Positions 9,341 through 21,400 of a stretch of 64,000 nucleotides of DNA are shown here, piece after piece (within the stretch, counting starts at the first letter, position 1; each line of letters begins with the position of its first letter). Made by a program: the position numbers and the translations under genes. Under the pieces are notes generated by a model. It saw only the letters and a list, made by a program, of their open reading frames with translations, ran no database searches and was not told where the DNA came from. The stretch is from Histomonas meleagridis (taxonomy: Eukaryota > Parabasalia > Tritrichomonadida > Dientamoebidae), in assembly GCA_020186115.1 (NCBI GenBank), contig WSYJ01000029.1, positions 124,001-188,000 of the forward strand, given 5' to 3'.

Positions 9341-9371
9341 TTGAGAACGAAACGATAATAACCGTATAAAA

Positions 9372-9380
9372 TTAACGGTT
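9372..9380. promoter_or_regulatory. M3/Myb-type promoter motif candidate
   Basis: TAACGGTTA contains AACGGTTA, which fits the M3 core-promoter motif described for Trichomonas vaginalis, bound by a Myb-like factor. ACGATAATAACCG lies 20 bp to the left. It sits between the BspA cassette and the USP gene 3' end, so its target gene is unclear. Assignment is by motif only. Confidence 0.3.
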
Positions 9381-9544
9381 AAGATTTCTATTTTTTTGTG
9401 TGATTTATGCAATTGTTTCAATGGACTCAAAGATAACGTGTTCTTTTTCCCCTTACAAAAAATTTTTAATTATTGTACGTTTTAATTCTGGTTGGATCCA
9501 TGCTTTAAATAGCAAAACAAGATTAATAAAATAACACTGTTTAT

Positions 9545-12500
9545 TTACATTTCTGAAATACCTAAACGTTTTAACAAAGATTCAATTTCTTCAGGACAAA
9601 ATTCCTTCAATAATTCGAATGATCTTCTGTATGTTGGGCTCTTCATGAAGACTCTAATAGGTTTTCCAATTTCCAATCCGCTTAATATATATTTTGCCAT
9701 CAATGTTCTTTCATTTTCCAATATATCCCATAACACGTTTATCAACTTCAAATCCAATATTGACTTCGGTTTTTCTGGTATATTCACATTATTTGGAATT
9801 ATATTTTCATTAAATAAACTCAAAAGCACGTTAACGTCTTCTTCAGAATAATTTTCTAAGCAATATTCAATTGAAGCCGATAACATTTCAGTTTTTGAAG
9901 CGAATTCTTTGAACAGAAAAACAAATTGTAAAGCGAATTCTGACACGAAATGTTTTGACATTACGAATTCAATTTTCTCATCGTTCATTTCTTCCATTAA
10001 CGGTCTGTATATTGTCAAAACGTGATGTAAAACGATCAATAAATTCTGTAGATTATTTTCATTTTGACACAACATCAAACATTCAAATAACGGTTTGAAT
10101 TGATGCACAAAAGCTTTTGGAGCGACATCAGCCAAATTCCTTAATAATTGGATGTATTGCTCGCAGATTCCTTCATTTCCATTATTTAGACATTCCAATA
10201 ACTTCGGTATCAAACCAGTCAAGTATAAATCGAAAGTATTAATTTTCCCCAAATTATTAATCAACAAATTCAAGTTATAATTATAACACAAATTCCTTAA
10301 ATAATGATTTATATCATATTCAGGGAACTTTAACATTGCGGATAATTCATCATATGTCATAACTCTAATTCTTAAATCATCAGCAAATATTAACAAATGT
10401 AAAATTTCGAAATAAAACGAAAGGTTTAAATCCAAAGCCTCATCTTCGTTATAAATCTGTGTCACTGGAATCAAATGTGTCAATAAGTTATGAGTCATTT
10501 GTGACGCATTTGTTAAGTCTTGGAATATATCCGGACGAATTTTATTAAGCGCAACTACTAATTTGGAGAAGTTTTCGCATTTTTTAATACTTGTATTAAC
10601 TTTATTAATTTTATTTATATCGAACAGATTTAAAATTACTTCTATGCAACCTTTAATATTTATAATTTCATTTAATATATTTAAGAAGCTATTAAATGCA
10701 TTTACATGAATCTTTTGTATTTGTAATATCGTTTCTTTTTGTTGATTTGTTAAATATTCCAATATTTTATTTAAAAGTTCATCTTCATTTAACCAATCGA
10801 TATTCATTTTATTAAAAACGAAATCGATAATTCTAAAAATCATTTTAATTACATTAATTTTATATCCACTTGAATTTTCATGTAATTCCAAATTATTTAA
10901 TAATATCATTAAAGGTTTTGAATCATTATTAATAATATTTAAAGTATGAATAAATAAATTAGAAAACTCTTCAGTAATTTCATCATTTGTTGAAACTATT
11001 AAATAAAGAGTTTTCCCAATTTTATCTTGAATGAAATCATAAAAATAATTACAAAAATTGGAATTAATTAATATATTATTCATTAATGTATTAATATAAT
11101 CAAAGAATAATTCATTATCAAGTATTGATATTTTAAAGAATACATTTAAACCAATTTCGATTACATTTAAATCATTTGGATTTAATAACATTAAATTCCG
11201 TGAAAACTCTACAAATTGTGTGGAACTAAATATAATCGAAGGCCAATTAATTTGATTTTCTTTATTTAATTGTTCCTCGAGATATAATGGTAATTTTGGT
11301 GTTTTTTCTTCAATATCAATTCGTTTATAAAACAATAAATAACCTGTAGATGTATCATCATTATTATATCCTCCAAATGCCCAATTTGGAATCGAATTAA
11401 TATCAAAATATTGGATCTCTTGATCATTACATAAATACCATTCTTTATCATCACCTTGAACAATAGTAATATAATGACCATGTTCTACATTATCACCTTG
11501 ATGAATTATAATACCATTTAATATATAATCGATATTTTGATTTTTATCATTTTCTTGTGTTATATCTGAATATTTAATAATATCATTAGTCTTTAAAAAT
11601 GCTGGAAATTGAAATTCATTTAATAATTTTGTACGTTCACTTGTTTCTAATTGATAATCCCAACGTTGTAATTGAATAACTAAATAATTTGGCCAATTAG
11701 AAATTAATGTTTTACGTGACGCTTGAGTTTTCTCACCATTTATTGAATAATCTTCGATAATTTCTTCTTTAAAATATTCTTTAAATGATAAATCTAATTT
11801 TGAGATATTTTTTGTAGGCATTTGTAAATAATAAAAATCTTCTTTATGTGATGATATTAATTCATTTTTCGCATAAATGTTTACTGTTATTTCACCTCGT
11901 AAATAATCAGTAATATATTTATGTTCTTCATTTAATTCATCATGTAATCTATTCACTAACATATTAAAGAATTCTTCGACATCTTGTTGAATCCTAACAT
12001 CGAATTTTGGAATAGTTTTAATTAATTCTTGAATATTTAATGTGATGCCTCTACAATAATGTAATCTTGCTAAGAAATCTCGAAACTTAACAACAAATTC
12101 TGTTAAATCTTTTGTTTCTAATGAGATTAATTCCGAATATAAATTATTAAATATTTGAAATATTTGTAATAATGAGTTAAAATAACATGTTGAGCCCATA
12201 TTCTTTATACCACATCTTCCTTTATATGTAAAATCATCGGATAATTCTTTAGGATAAAACATTGGGTATTTTAATGTTTGAATTAATGGTAATAATTTAT
12301 TTATTGTGATTTTGTCTTTAATATAATTTAATGCTGAATTCCATGATTCAATTGTATGGATAAATGGAACTTGAAGATTATCACATGTTGGTGGTGAGAA
12401 TAATCTTTGTATAGTTAAATCAATTAATTCTTCTGTTTTAGGTATTAATGTTATTAAACCTATAAATGTTTCATCGATATCTGAATAATGTGTTTGTTCG

Positions 12501-15274
12501 AATTGTTTTAATTCGAGATAAAATGGTATAAATATTTCTTTGTTAATATTAAATTTCATTATTAACTCATAAAACGATTTACTTTTAGATCGATTTTCTT
12601 TTTGTGTTGTGATATCAATTAATGATATTAATATTCGTTCATTATATTCATTAACTTCAATGAATTTTTGAAACGTTTTCCGAAAGATTCGACTTGGATA
12701 ATGAATTAAACAATTTTCGATTAATTCTTTCGGTAAATTATTTCGTTGGAATTCATTTCGATTAATATAATTACATATAATGGATAAACTAACTGGATCA
12801 TAATAATGTGATATTATTATGTTTAATATGTTTTCGATGTTAATGTTTTCATGGTTACTAACATTTAATGCATAAGGAAATATACGAATTGAATCACCAA
12901 AAATTTCAGGTGTTTCACATTCATTAAATAAAATTCGTTGTAAGTCATTTCTTATGTTTAATTTGTTTTGTTCTGTACTCAAAACATTTGTATATAATAA
13001 AAGAATTTGAAATAAGATTTCATTGATTTCATTTTCGGTTCCATTTTCTCCTAAGAAATTGAACAGGAAATCAATCTTATTTTCTAATGAGTTCATGAAA
13101 ATTGGTATAATTTCATTTGTGTCTTCATGAAGAATTTCATCCGATTCTGTTTCGACGGTTATTTTTATGTCATTTGTGCCGATGATTTCATTGATGATTT
13201 GTAATGGCATATTATAAAGCAAAGGTTTATCTTCTGAGATATCTGTGATGATTAAATTAAAGTCTTGTATTTTAAGATCTAATAATTTTGAGACTTCGGC
13301 ATAGATTCGTTTTGTAGAATGAAATTGATGTAATGTTATGTTACAATTAATTTCTTTGTTTATAATCATTTGTTGTGTAAATCCAAAACTTTCACCAATT
13401 CGATAAAAATCAACTTCATATATCACTGCACTAAATAATAAATAAATTGCATTTAATGATTTAGTTTCATCAGTCATTTTACTTAATATGATTTCCATCG
13501 ATTTATAAACATCTTCTTCATTATCATGAATAAATGAAAATAATAACTCGATAAACCATCTCGAAAATATCGGCGGTAATGTATCATTTAATACTTTAAA
13601 TAAGAACTCAATAATTTTATCTTTTTTGGAGATGTTACATTTAGATAAAATACGTGATATTAATAATGGTAATGATTTAGGACAATTAGAAAAGTCAATT
13701 TCAATTAATTTTTGCAACAATATTTCAGAATGAACTTTGGGACTATTATCAATCCAATTAGACAATATGTTAAATAATGATTCGGAATATTCATTAGTGA
13801 TACCATTGATAAAATTTTCAAATACACGATTAAATAAATTAATTACCATCTTCTCTGACTTAAATTTAGGTAAAATTGGTGTAAATTTATCAAGAATTTC
13901 TAATAATTCAGGATGCGATTCACTTAATTGAATTAATTGTTTGGAAAATTTATTGATGGAATCTAATGTAGGTATGTTTAAAAAGAAAAATGATAACGAA
14001 TATATGGTTTCAAAATCATTATTTGTCTTCATTGCTTCTTTAATTAATTCGTTTAAACGGTCGTTCATTTGTATTTGTAAAGTATTGAATTTTCTTGACG
14101 TTTGAATTAACTTATGAAATAATTGATGAGAAACTTCTTCACTTTCGACATGACCAATTAATTCACATAAAAAACTTGGCGATAATTCTTCATTTTGAAG
14201 AATTACTTGAGCAAATTCATCAAGTGGTCGAGTAAAACTTGAGATAATTTCTATTAAACATTCATATTTTAAACTATCATTTGTATTAGAACATATTAAT
14301 AAATGTATTAAATCTTCATCAGAAAAGTCAACCTTCATCTTAGATGAAAGCGTTGGTAAAAATGAAAATATTTGTTTTAAGATAGATAAATGTGAGGAAT
14401 TAGCTGTTGATTGAATTAATGATTTTTTGACAATCTCAGATGAATCACCTACACCTGCAGTTTGAACAATTTTAATAAGCGAAGATATAATGACATAACG
14501 TGTTTGAACTGGTAATTCGGCAGTAGCTAAATTTGAAAATATTGTTAAAATCTCATCTAACTTTTTTGGTATCATAACTGTATATGTTGAAAAGAACTTA
14601 CAAATTTCAGATAACTCTGAGTTAAATTCTGATTTAAGGATAAAAATTGAAAATTCAATTAAATATGGTAAAAATATACTAACATAATCCTTCTTAAGAA
14701 TTGGTTCAAGATAATTAAATAGATTTATGATAGGTAAAATTTGATTTATAGTTAAATTATTTTGATCAAACATTTTTTTTGCATGTTGAAAGATTCCTGA
14801 TGTAACAATAGCTTGTGCTAGAGCTGTTTTTATTGCTGTTGTTTGTGCTCTATCTGGTTTAAGGACATTAATCTCTTTTGAGAAATCTAATAGTTTTTTA
14901 ACTTGTGGATTTTTAAATTCTTCTATTTTAAATATATCTGGTGGTGAACTTTTCCCTAAAACAATAATTATGCTTTTGATTAAATTTGGCGGTAAATTTA
15001 CATGGACTATTAGTTGACAAATTTTAGTAACAAAAATCTTACTTTCTGTAATTAATGATCTAGAATGATGTTCTGATGTAAGTGATAGCCTAAAAATTTT
15101 TGGCAAATGGTTATAAATAAAATCCATTGTATCAGATGGAATTTTATTTAATTTCATTTTTAAAATAGGCTCAATATTTTTCTCGCGGAGTTTTTTAATA
15201 CATTCAATGAGCTTTTCCGTGCTGTCTGTAATGAAGTCATCTTCTTTTGGAAAGCTCTTGTTACCTCCACTCAT
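9545..15274 (-). CDS. Large ubiquitin-specific protease (USP9X/USP24/USP34-like)
   Basis: A 1909-residue deubiquitinase. About 1000 N-terminal residues are helical HEAT/ARM-like repeats with no obvious motif. The USP catalytic domain spans about 1018-1350: the Cys box GIKNMGSTCYFNSLLQ has the nucleophile at Cys1030, and the His box VEHGHYITIV followed by WYLCNDQEIQYFD supplies the general base and Asn/Asp. All catalytic elements look intact. A helical C-terminal region of about 550 residues follows. A catalytic core embedded between long helical arms is the layout of the USP9X/USP24/USP34 group. These enzymes remove ubiquitin from signalling and trafficking substrates. Initiator TCACT lies 12 nt before the ATG. 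Confidence 0.9.
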   Translation of the reverse strand: MSGGNKSFPKEDDFITDSTEKLIECIKKLREKNIEPILKMKLNKIPSDTMDFIYNHLPKIFRLSLTSEHHSRSLITESKIFVTKICQLIVHVNLPPNLIKSIIIVLGKSSPPDIFKIEEFKNPQVKKLLDFSKEINVLKPDRAQTTAIKTALAQAIVTSGIFQHAKKMFDQNNLTINQILPIINLFNYLEPILKKDYVSIFLPYLIEFSIFILKSEFNSELSEICKFFSTYTVMIPKKLDEILTIFSNLATAELPVQTRYVIISSLIKIVQTAGVGDSSEIVKKSLIQSTANSSHLSILKQIFSFLPTLSSKMKVDFSDEDLIHLLICSNTNDSLKYECLIEIISSFTRPLDEFAQVILQNEELSPSFLCELIGHVESEEVSHQLFHKLIQTSRKFNTLQIQMNDRLNELIKEAMKTNNDFETIYSLSFFFLNIPTLDSINKFSKQLIQLSESHPELLEILDKFTPILPKFKSEKMVINLFNRVFENFINGITNEYSESLFNILSNWIDNSPKVHSEILLQKLIEIDFSNCPKSLPLLISRILSKCNISKKDKIIEFLFKVLNDTLPPIFSRWFIELLFSFIHDNEEDVYKSMEIILSKMTDETKSLNAIYLLFSAVIYEVDFYRIGESFGFTQQMIINKEINCNITLHQFHSTKRIYAEVSKLLDLKIQDFNLIITDISEDKPLLYNMPLQIINEIIGTNDIKITVETESDEILHEDTNEIIPIFMNSLENKIDFLFNFLGENGTENEINEILFQILLLYTNVLSTEQNKLNIRNDLQRILFNECETPEIFGDSIRIFPYALNVSNHENINIENILNIIISHYYDPVSLSIICNYINRNEFQRNNLPKELIENCLIHYPSRIFRKTFQKFIEVNEYNERILISLIDITTQKENRSKSKSFYELIMKFNINKEIFIPFYLELKQFEQTHYSDIDETFIGLITLIPKTEELIDLTIQRLFSPPTCDNLQVPFIHTIESWNSALNYIKDKITINKLLPLIQTLKYPMFYPKELSDDFTYKGRCGIKNMGSTCYFNSLLQIFQIFNNLYSELISLETKDLTEFVVKFRDFLARLHYCRGITLNIQELIKTIPKFDVRIQQDVEEFFNMLVNRLHDELNEEHKYITDYLRGEITVNIYAKNELISSHKEDFYYLQMPTKNISKLDLSFKEYFKEEIIEDYSINGEKTQASRKTLISNWPNYLVIQLQRWDYQLETSERTKLLNEFQFPAFLKTNDIIKYSDITQENDKNQNIDYILNGIIIHQGDNVEHGHYITIVQGDDKEWYLCNDQEIQYFDINSIPNWAFGGYNNDDTSTGYLLFYKRIDIEEKTPKLPLYLEEQLNKENQINWPSIIFSSTQFVEFSRNLMLLNPNDLNVIEIGLNVFFKISILDNELFFDYINTLMNNILINSNFCNYFYDFIQDKIGKTLYLIVSTNDEITEEFSNLFIHTLNIINNDSKPLMILLNNLELHENSSGYKINVIKMIFRIIDFVFNKMNIDWLNEDELLNKILEYLTNQQKETILQIQKIHVNAFNSFLNILNEIINIKGCIEVILNLFDINKINKVNTSIKKCENFSKLVVALNKIRPDIFQDLTNASQMTHNLLTHLIPVTQIYNEDEALDLNLSFYFEILHLLIFADDLRIRVMTYDELSAMLKFPEYDINHYLRNLCYNYNLNLLINNLGKINTFDLYLTGLIPKLLECLNNGNEGICEQYIQLLRNLADVAPKAFVHQFKPLFECLMLCQNENNLQNLLIVLHHVLTIYRPLMEEMNDEKIEFVMSKHFVSEFALQFVFLFKEFASKTEMLSASIEYCLENYSEEDVNVLLSLFNENIIPNNVNIPEKPKSILDLKLINVLWDILENERTLMAKYILSGLEIGKPIRVFMKSPTYRRSFELLKEFCPEEIESLLKRLGISEM

Positions 15275-15283
15275 TTATCAAAA

Positions 15284-15288
15284 AGTGA
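15284..15288 (-). promoter_or_regulatory. Initiator-like element of the USP gene
   Basis: On the minus strand TCACT lies 12 nt before the ATG at 15274, fitting TCA(+1)(C/T)(A/T). A TCATT lies further upstream. Motif and spacing only. Confidence 0.4.
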
Positions 15289-15442
15289 TCGAAAATAAAA
15301 GTTGTGCGCAGAAAATGATTGTGTTTTAATGAATATTTCGAAAGAGATGATTAATACATATGAAATTTTTAATAGTTTTTAAAAATTATATATAAAAAAT
15401 ATCAAAAATTAAAAATTCGAAAATTTATTAACAAAAATTCTA

Positions 15443-18400
15443 TTAATGAATTAATCTTCCAACAAAAAGAAATGGAATTTTAATATTATGTTCTGGTATA
15501 TTAAATTCCCATAATGATTCAACAGTTTTTTGTGTTTGTGGTTTGAATGATATCATGAAAAAGAAATGTTTCCCACTCATTAAAAGAGCAGAAGGGTTAA
15601 TAACATCAATTGTATTATCAGAATTATCATTTAATAAATTCCAATTTACATCATATGGTGATGCAGTTGGATTAATAATTTCGATTTTCTTAATGATTTT
15701 ATTATCAATAGCTTTTGCAAATATTTCTATCACTTTTACATCATCAGGTAATTTATAATTTAAGTCGGTTCTCCTTCTCTTTAAATAATCTGACACTTTT
15801 ATGTTGAAGTGGCATAACGGTCGCCGCGAGATACCGTTTAATTGTAAAAGTGGCGGTTTGCTTTGTAAATAAGGAATTATACATTGGAATTCACCAATGA
15901 AATCATCGACTTCTAAAGGTGAAAACTTTGCTTGGAAAAATGTACTTTGGCCTGCTTCAATAAAACCAGTATTAGGCTCTATTGTAAAAACTGGCGGTTG
16001 AGTATTAGCATAATCAGTTCTTAATGATTTAAACTCTTTTAATTTCCATTGATACATAAATCGAATTTGACTATTGTTAGTAAGCTTAAATGAAGATGTT
16101 CTAGTTTGATACATCATTGTTGGAGCAAATGAAATTTCCTTACAGCTAATTGAATACTTTATGTCGTCCGATACGACGTAAACTTTCAGAAAAAGTTCTT
16201 TTGGCTTGTTCATTAAATTCGTATAAACAGGTTCAGGAACAATTGATATCGCTTTAATAATTTGGTCAGCATTCTTTCTATCTTTCGATACTTCTGATTT
16301 TTGTACAAATCGAACAACTTTCATTGTATCGTCCCAATCTACATTTTCAGTATTTACCAAATTAATTTTAATGAATTGACATGTGACTTTTACACCTGAA
16401 TACTTTGTTGGCTTATCAGAATTAAATGTAACTGTGATTTCTTTTGTCTGATTCCGATGAATATGACCTAATTTTGGTGAAAATTGTATTTCCGTTGGCG
16501 AAATCCAATTAAAACGAATTGTTTTACTACAAACATTTTTCATTATAAATGTTTTCGTGGTACTTTTACCTACTATAGTATCAGGTAAATGAATATCAAA
16601 ATCATCTCCATCTAAACCATCAAATATTAATTCTTCACTAAATCCTTCGCCGATACAATTTATTTGAATTTGATTTTTGGGGTTATCCTTAACCGTCAAA
16701 TTCAATTCAATTTGCGACTTCCGAATTTCCTGAGGTTTATGTATGACGATAAATGTAAACTGATGATTTGCTTCTATAACAATTTTATTTGATATCAAGC
16801 CAACTACTTCGAAATCATCGTTTTGATCATAATTTAAAGTAACTATTGCAGGTATAGGAGAATCATTTTTCAAAGAAATAATTTTTTGTTTTTCATACCC
16901 AATTAAAGTTTTACCATAGTTTATATTATTACCAAATTTTGTTATGTTTGTAACAGAAGGAATTGCGCCAATACCTTCTAATCCAAATGTATAAGTTAAA
17001 TTTGATGAAGATTTAACTTGTAATTCTAATTGTGCATTATATTTATCACAAACGATTGGAACAAAATTAATTTCAGTATTTAATTGACCATTTGCTGGAA
17101 CAATTAAATTTTTATTCGGTATTAATTCGAATGGAATATTTTTATTTTTCGATTTTATATTTATATCTAAGTTACAATCAACAGGTTGTGTATTTATTAA
17201 TACAAACGGTATTGATTGTTTTGTATTAATTAACGAAGGTTTAAAATGTAATATATTATCATCTTCAATAAATGAAGTTATATCATTTTTAAGAATATCA
17301 CTTCGAATACATAAAGGTAATTGTGGAAATATTTTCGTGTGATCTTTCATAGATAATTCGGGAGCAAAAACTTTCGCTAATAATTTAATGATATTATTTT
17401 TTGGTTGATTTGGATCTAAATCAGGTACATTTAATTGGAATGATTGCGTATATTTACCAGATTCATTTGATAAAAACTCAATAAATATTTGTTGTGAATT
17501 CGATGGTTGAATAACATTAGAAATTGGTTTAATAACAAATTTATCTAAAATCAAATAAGTTGTATTCGATTTAGATGAATTTCTTTGTTTTTGTACATTA
17601 ATTTCTTTTTTATTATTCTTTTTATTAAATTTGATCAAATTCTTTTTGTTTTTCTTGAAATTGTTTTGTGTTGGTTCTTCAATATGAATATGTTTTGGTA
17701 TAATTTCATATTCAAATGGAAATGGTCCTGTATTCGTAATAGTAATTTCTTTTCGTTGTGTTAAAGAAGTTTGACATGTACCGAAATCGATTTTTTTACC
17801 ACAAGAAATTGTATAATCATTAAAATTAGTTTCTGCGGAAAATGTAAATTTTTGTGTTGTTACAATAGAATTTGTTTGTGTGTCAATGATTTTTATTTGT
17901 ATTCCTTTTTGATTCTTAAAGGATACTATTGAAGAAGCAGTAAATTTCACTTCGACAATAATATTTTTTTCATTTGGATTACATAATCCTTCATTAGGTG
18001 TAATCGTTAAATATTTTTGTATTGATTTCTCCGTAATGAAAAACTTAAATTGTATTGGATATTTACCTTTGTTTTTAAGTTGTAATTGAAGTATTTTCGA
18101 TTGTCCTAATTTAAATATACCGAAATTCATTGGATCAAATCCTGTTTTAGGTGTTATAATATCGAAATTAACATCAAATGATTCGGCGGAAACTTGAATT
18201 TGTTCTGTTTTAAATAAATGCGTTTTATTTTGATTATATATTTCGATTTGAAATGATTTCTTTAATATTTGTGACTTTTTCGAAAAATATTTTAATATTA
18301 TTAATGTCGATTCATTTGGTTGAATTATACCTTCAGTTTTATCAAATGTTATAATATGATTAAATGAATTTATATTCTTTAATGACCAATAAACAGGAAT

Positions 18401-21400
18401 TTTGCCTTGATTTTGTAACTCGAATTTTTTGATTTTTTCAGTATTTAATAATATACGTCCAAAATCAATTATTAAACTTGATAATGTTAACGTAGGAATT
18501 ACTGATTCTCCAATTAAGTTAATAAATAATGGATCAGGATTATCCTTAATTAACAAAACAAGTGTTGCTTGATGAATACCTATAGAAGTAGGATGATAAC
18601 CAATGATTAATTCTGATTTCTTTTCAGGTTGAATTGTTATTGTTGATTGATCAATACCCCAAAAGTTTTTACAATTATTATTTTCTGTTATTAAATTTGG
18701 TGTTATTTCAACATTTAAATATTTCGATGGATTGATTAACGTGATAATTGTTTTATATTCCATTGGTGACTTTGAATTCTTTTCTTTACATATGATACAA
18801 TATCCAAAGTTTAATTCTTTTGTGTTTGTTATATATGAAATTTCGGGATTTTTAGGATTAAATTTTCGTTTGATTGAAGTAAAAATCGTTTTAATATTTC
18901 GATCGATATCAGGATAAGTTGATTCAGTATATACTTTTAATGTTGTCGGAGGTAATGAACTATGTACAATAACAAATGTTAATTCATCAATATTATTTAA
19001 AGGTAAAATTGGTAAAAATTGTATTTTTATATACGTTTGTGAATTAGGTTTAAGTTTCCATCGATGAGTTAAATAAGAATAATCATTAATATTATTTGAA
19101 ATGATTTTAAGATATTTTGGAATTTTATTTGATAATTGATATTGCTGTTCATTATTATCATAAATATATGATTCAGGAATTCGAGTTTTATAAGCTGATT
19201 CTTTTAATAAATTTAATTTAGGTATAAATATCAAAACTTCTTTTAATATTTCATCAATTGTTAATTCGCCATTTATAAAAATTGTGGTTTGGATTGTTTC
19301 GGATTCTAAATTAATGTTTTGAAGTGTTTTAGGATCAATTATATGAAATCTTTCAGTTGAAGTTTGAAGTTTTTCAAGTAATGAACCTAACGATATTGAA
19401 TAAATTAATGATTTTTGTTGTAATGGATCAATTATTTTAGAAATTTTACGTTTTTCATTAACTTTTACTTTAGTTTTAGTTTTAATTTTTGTTGTTTTAT
19501 TTTTATTATTTTCTTCTTCATTAGGTAATTGTTTTTCTAGTAATTTTTTCCGATATTTTCTTCTTTTCTCGTCAACTTTTTCACGTTCTTCATCATTTAA
19601 CTTTAAATATTCTTCTTCAGACATATTAAACAATTTCTCTTTTTCATGATGTAATTGAGCTCTTAAAATATTTTTCTTTTTACTTTGTGACATTTCAAAT
19701 CGTTCCAAACTTTTTTCATAAGGAATTTTTAATGAAATATGAAATATATAATGTCCATCAAGTGACGCCAATAAATAATTTAATGCTTTTTCATATATAG
19801 ATGGATGTAAATGTTGTATAACAATTGGAGGAAATTGTTTAATATCTTCATATAAATTCTTATTTTTATTAAATTGATTTAAAAATGATTCATTATCTTT
19901 ATCATTATTATCAGTTTCGAAATATAAATCATCGACAATAAAACCATTTCTATATTCATCGTTTGATATAACTTCAATTAATTTATTTACGTAATCATTA
20001 AAACTTTTCCAAATTTCATTTAAATTAATTATTGGTAAATTTAATATTTTTGATAATTTATTAGCTAAAATTGTTTTACCACTTAAAGGTGAACCACTAA
20101 TTAATATACATAAACCAAATTTATTTATAACATTTGAAGGAGCTTTAGCTTTAGGTGTATAAGTAACAAATGGTGATTCATTATTTCGTGGATCATTATT
20201 TAGTTCATTATTTAATTGTTCATCGAATTGTAATGAATAAAACTCGATTGGATAATTTGTAGGATTTGTTACAATAACATTATAAATCGATGGTTGTGAA
20301 GAAAATGGTTGAATTAAAGGCATATGAATTATGTTTGGTTCGAATGTTATTTGTAATTGTACGCCAACACCAAATACTTTAATATATAATGGTTCATAAC
20401 CATATTTTAAATATAAAGGAAATTGCATTTTATAATGTTTTGGATGTTGAGGTTTAAAATGTATTAAAATGTTCATAAAAGATGAAGGTAATAATATACC
20501 TGATTCTGGTGATACACTAAATATTGTATTAATGTTATTATTTTTTAATGATTTATTTAATCGTTCTAATTCACCAAATTTAAATTCACATTTAATATCA
20601 CTCATATTTTGTAATTGTATTGCTATAACTTTAGTTTGTCCTATTGTAACTTCTCCAAAATTTGTTGATAAATTAGAAATAGTTAATTGTGGTTGCTTTA
20701 AATTCGCATGAATTTTTAATAATATTAAATGTCCATCTGAAAATGTAATTGGTATATCATAATATACATTATTATTATCTTCTTTAATACTTTTTAATGA
20801 TGGAATAAAACTTAACTCAATATCAACAGTTGAATTTGGTTGAATATCTTTAATTGATATTGGAGTTAATTTAAATCCGGTGTTTTTAATATTTATTATA
20901 TTAAAATCACATGAAAATTGAAATGGAGCTTGATTTTTAATAGTAAATACTTTTGTTTGTTCTTCACTTAAAAATAAATCACCAAAATCGATTAAATATT
21001 CAGCAGTATATAATACATTTACTTTTTGTAATGAATAAGTTGAAGTTATATTCTTTTTAGATTTAATATAATCACATAAAACTTTTCTTTCTATATTAAA
21101 TAATTGTTCATTATTATCAAATTCAATTTCATTTATTTCTTCTTCTTCCTCTTCAATAACATTTAATTTTTTATGTTTATATTTCTCTTTAGATAAAATT
21201 ATAGCTGAAGGATCAGTTAAATTTCGAGGTAAAGATAAAACAGCAAAATTAAATAAAGAATTTATAGTAATATTAATACGTACATCTTCTAAACCATTTA
21301 TTTGTATATAAAATGATTCTTGGAATTGTTGAGGAATTCCAGTAACAATTGATAATACAATTTCTTGTGATTCATTGGGTTCAATAATTCCATCTTTAGG